Shown here: in pieces, positions 37,607 through 39,157 of the stretch
Position numbering within the stretch: the first letter of the stretch is position 1
Layout: each line of letters begins with the position of its first letter
Source: a virus
Direction: 5' to 3' (one strand)
Virus record (IMG/VR): IMGVR_UViG_3300015264_000037
Span: 1 to 39,157 of that record
DNA: 39,157 nucleotides
Program-made: the position numbers and the translations under genes
Notes under the pieces: model-generated
Databases searched by the model: none
What the model saw: only the letters and a program-made list of their open reading frames with translations
What the model was told of the DNA's origin: nothing

Positions 37607-37840
37607 TTATTTTCGCCCCTTCCAAATCTCGCCCGCTCGAACCTTTAGCGACCTCATCTTTCGGAGGTCATCCCGGCAATCCTTGAGCACAACCTTGGAG
37701 GTTTTGACGTTCCACCCATCCCAACCGGTCGCTCGCCTCTCCCACCCTCGCGCCTCCTCCTCCGCGATATCGATGAGCCTGTCGAGATGAGCAACAATGA
37801 TGGTGTAAACTTCTCCAGAATAAAACTCCGTCCGCTTCAT
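37607..37840 (-). CDS. Small basic hypothetical protein
   Basis: A 77-aa protein beginning MKRTEFYSGEVYTIIVAHLD, with AAGGAG before ATG 37840. Mostly helical and Lys/Arg-rich (EEARGWERRATGWDGW; DDLRKMRSLKVRAGEIW). No domain recognised. Lies between the repeat-rich gap downstream of the RepA-like gene and the next promoter. Function unknown. Confidence 0.6.
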   Translation of the reverse strand: MKRTEFYSGEVYTIIVAHLDRLIDIAEEEARGWERRATGWDGWNVKTSKVVLKDCRDDLRKMRSLKVRAGEIWKGRK

Positions 37841-37865
37841 TCTTCATCACTCCTTCTTACATCCA

Positions 37866-37953
37866 CTGACGGTCTTGACGCCCGGTCTCCCCCTTAAGGG
37901 GGGGAGATCTAGACCGGCCGGACATTGCCAGACCAGCGGGTCTAGACCAGCCG
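37866..37953. repeat. Palindrome cluster between the RepA-like gene and the next gene
   Basis: A non-coding gap (37841-37953) dense in symmetric sequence: TCTCCCCC-TTAA-GGGGGGGAGA (37886-37907), the perfect palindrome GGTCTAGACC (37939-37948), a second TCTAGACC (37908-37915) and GACC repeats between. CTGACGGTCTTGAC (37866-37879) recurs inverted at 39091-39104. No U run follows the hairpins in the leftward direction. Could serve as terminator, protein-binding site or replication origin; not decided by sequence. Confidence 0.45.
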
Positions 37954-39057
37954 TCATTGCCCGTCATCAACCCACACGTGGGCACGAGTTATCGTCCGGC
38001 CACTTTTTACACCCTGGACGCTGATGGCCTCGCCATGAGCCTCAACCGCAGCGGCACACCGAGACCCATTCAGCCCACACTCCTTGCGGAGGGCCTCCGT
38101 CCCCAAGCCCTCGGCTCCTGCTGCCATCAGGGCGCCCCTTACGAGCTCCTTATCAGCCAGGAGCTGCGCATCAGCCTTAGACTCCTTCAAGACCTCCTTG
38201 GCTGCTTCCTCGTCCAACTGCGAGCACCTGAGGCCGCGGTGGCCTTGCGTGTCCTCTATACGAAGCCAGAACGGCTCGACATCACGCCCATGGGTCCGGG
38301 TCTTCTCGGTCGTGACTTCGAATGGGGCATACTTTTTTCCATAGAAAACCATGATGTGGTCACACGCATCGGGGATTCCTGATGTTCCACGGATGCTCTC
38401 CTTGCGGCCATCCCGCGCCACACCCTCTGGAGTGCCCTTCTTGCCGTGATGAATGACAAGTGCCCGGCAGCCTGTCTCCACGCTCATCGAGGCAAGAAAG
38501 TCCAAGCCAGCGCGGAATAGGGAGCTGTTCTCGTCGATGCCCGGCATGCTTGGCCGCAACGCATCAATGATTACCAAATCACGGTCTTTCATGGCTTCAC
38601 GCCACACCCGCTCCCGCTTGGCTGATATTTCACTCAGTCGCAGCTCCTTCGGATAAATCTTGACGGCCAGATTTTTCTCGAGAAGAGCTTCATTTGCTCG
38701 CATGTCAAGAGCAATTCTCTGGTATCTTTCAGCCGTTGTATACGGCCCCTGTTCCAAATCAATGTGGGCCACCCTAAACGGTCGGGTGACGGGGAATTCG
38801 CCCCACAATTTGGCGCCGGTGCAGAGGCTCACGACAAGGCTCTGGAGAGCAATGCTCTTGCCCACGAAGCTGTTGCCCGCAATCATGTGCGGCGCCCCGC
38901 CTCCGGACACCAGGCCAAGTCGCTCGCAGAGGTAGTCGGGCCGGACAAGAGGCTTCTTGATGTCGGACCATGTGAGCCAAGGGGAATCGTCATTCGGGGG
39001 CGGAGGAAGCGCTCGCAAGGTGCTACCCGCGTCCGAGTCGTTTGGGGTTGACGCCAT
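37954..39057 (-). CDS. RepA-like/AAA_25 hexameric helicase-type ATPase
   Basis: A 367-aa RecA-fold ATPase. Walker A AGNSFVGKS (K67), HIDLEQGP after beta-2, Walker B DLVIIDALRP (D165), ALVIHHGKKG (H203-H204, helicase motif 3-like) and SIRGTSGIPDACD (motif 4-like region). The C-terminal ~70 residues look like a winged helix (GALMAAGAEGLGTEALRKEC). Family proteins load or act as replicative helicases in phages and plasmids. The ATG lies 11 bases from a -10-like TATAGT with no Shine-Dalgarno. First gene of the leftward arm. Confidence 0.8.
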   Translation of the reverse strand: MASTPNDSDAGSTLRALPPPPNDDSPWLTWSDIKKPLVRPDYLCERLGLVSGGGAPHMIAGNSFVGKSIALQSLVVSLCTGAKLWGEFPVTRPFRVAHIDLEQGPYTTAERYQRIALDMRANEALLEKNLAVKIYPKELRLSEISAKRERVWREAMKDRDLVIIDALRPSMPGIDENSSLFRAGLDFLASMSVETGCRALVIHHGKKGTPEGVARDGRKESIRGTSGIPDACDHIMVFYGKKYAPFEVTTEKTRTHGRDVEPFWLRIEDTQGHRGLRCSQLDEEAAKEVLKESKADAQLLADKELVRGALMAAGAEGLGTEALRKECGLNGSRCAAAVEAHGEAISVQGVKSGRTITRAHVWVDDGQ

Positions 39058-39068
39058 CTAAGTGCTAG

Positions 39069-39096
39069 ACTATACCTAAGACATGTCCAAGTCAAG
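39069..39096 (-). promoter_or_regulatory. Promoter of the leftward arm
   Basis: Minus strand: TTGACT (about 39095-39090) then TATAGT (39074-39069) with a 15-base spacer, or TAGTCT (39072-39067) with 17. GGACATGTCT is a short palindrome in the spacer. The -35 lies in the 14-base repeat CTGACGGTCTTGAC shared with 37866-37879. The start of transcription would fall within a few bases of the helicase ATG at 39057. The divergent gene at 39083 begins inside this region. Confidence 0.5.
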
Positions 39097-39157
39097 ACCG
39101 TCAGGTACAACAGCGCGGGAGGTGCGAAAGCCGGTGAAGACGCAGCAATTCACCGTG
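39083..39157 (+). CDS. 5' end of a rightward gene, running off the window
   Basis: An ATG-started frame stays open for 25 codons to the last base. The peptide begins MSKSRPSGTT and is basic. It is divergent from the RepA-like helicase gene, whose promoter lies in or just before its first codons. If the window is a circular genome, the frame continues in phase into position 1 (next residues EHLQRVVHDV). That supports an opening made inside this gene, but this is inference. No function is recognised. Confidence 0.4.
   Translation, partial: MSKSRPSGTTAREVRKPVKTQQFTV

Noticed and set aside
1-39157. CRISPR array or insertion sequence
   Set aside because: No regularly spaced repeat set, transposase motif or terminal inverted repeats with target duplication were seen.

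Overview
The window looks like a nearly complete, perhaps complete, genome of a tailed dsDNA bacteriophage with a podovirus-like (short-tail) gene set. It encodes TerS, TerL, portal, scaffold and major capsid protein, then adaptor, tail and very large Gly/Ala/Gln-rich virion proteins. I see no tape measure, tail tube or sheath gene. Other hallmarks are a Sak4-like RecA-family ATPase, a RepA-like helicase, a family-A DNA polymerase and a GH24-type muramidase. No integrase, primase or phage RNA polymerase is visible. Lipobox proteins in and outside the lysis cassette suggest a Gram-negative host, but the host cannot be named. Coding is mostly GC-rich in third codon positions, with a few AT-rich islands.

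Layout. (1) About 23-4445, rightward: a Cas4/RecB-like iron-sulfur nuclease, an SNF2-type helicase behind its own promoter and dyad, a deoxyribosyltransferase-like protein and small unknowns. (2) 4456-6129, leftward lysis cassette: coiled-coil membrane protein, holin candidate, lipoprotein, small protein, endolysin. (3) 6186-20246, leftward: SGNH-hydrolase tail fibre, three large internal-virion-type proteins, a 1086-aa tail protein, a second fibre-like protein sharing the same N-terminal module, and an adaptor. (4) 20250-28489, leftward: head genes and terminase. (5) 28510-39057, leftward early/replication arm: HTH protein, DNA polymerase, UDG, many tiny overlapping genes, ssDNA-binding-like protein, Sak4-like ATPase and RepA-like helicase. 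The rightward and leftward arms converge at 4446-4455 and diverge at the window ends.

The most striking feature is at 30667-30837. A UDG-exonuclease-PolA type protein is broken inside its 3'-5' exonuclease domain. The upstream gene carries UDG plus exonuclease motifs I and II. The downstream gene begins just before motif III and carries the polymerase. Between them, joined by GTGA and ATGA stop/start overlaps, sits an AT-rich 56-codon zinc-ribbon ORF. Also notable are promoters placing the -10 box 7 nt before an ATG (possible leaderless mRNAs), operator-like dyads and repeats, two candidate structured RNAs (one cloverleaf-like, one three-way-junction leader), an AT-rich island inside the largest tail gene, and an early-region lipoprotein that could act in superinfection exclusion.

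The last 25 codons (39083-39157) are open and read in phase into position 1, which fits a circular or circularly permuted genome cut inside a gene. All functional calls rest on motif recognition by eye; no database search was run.
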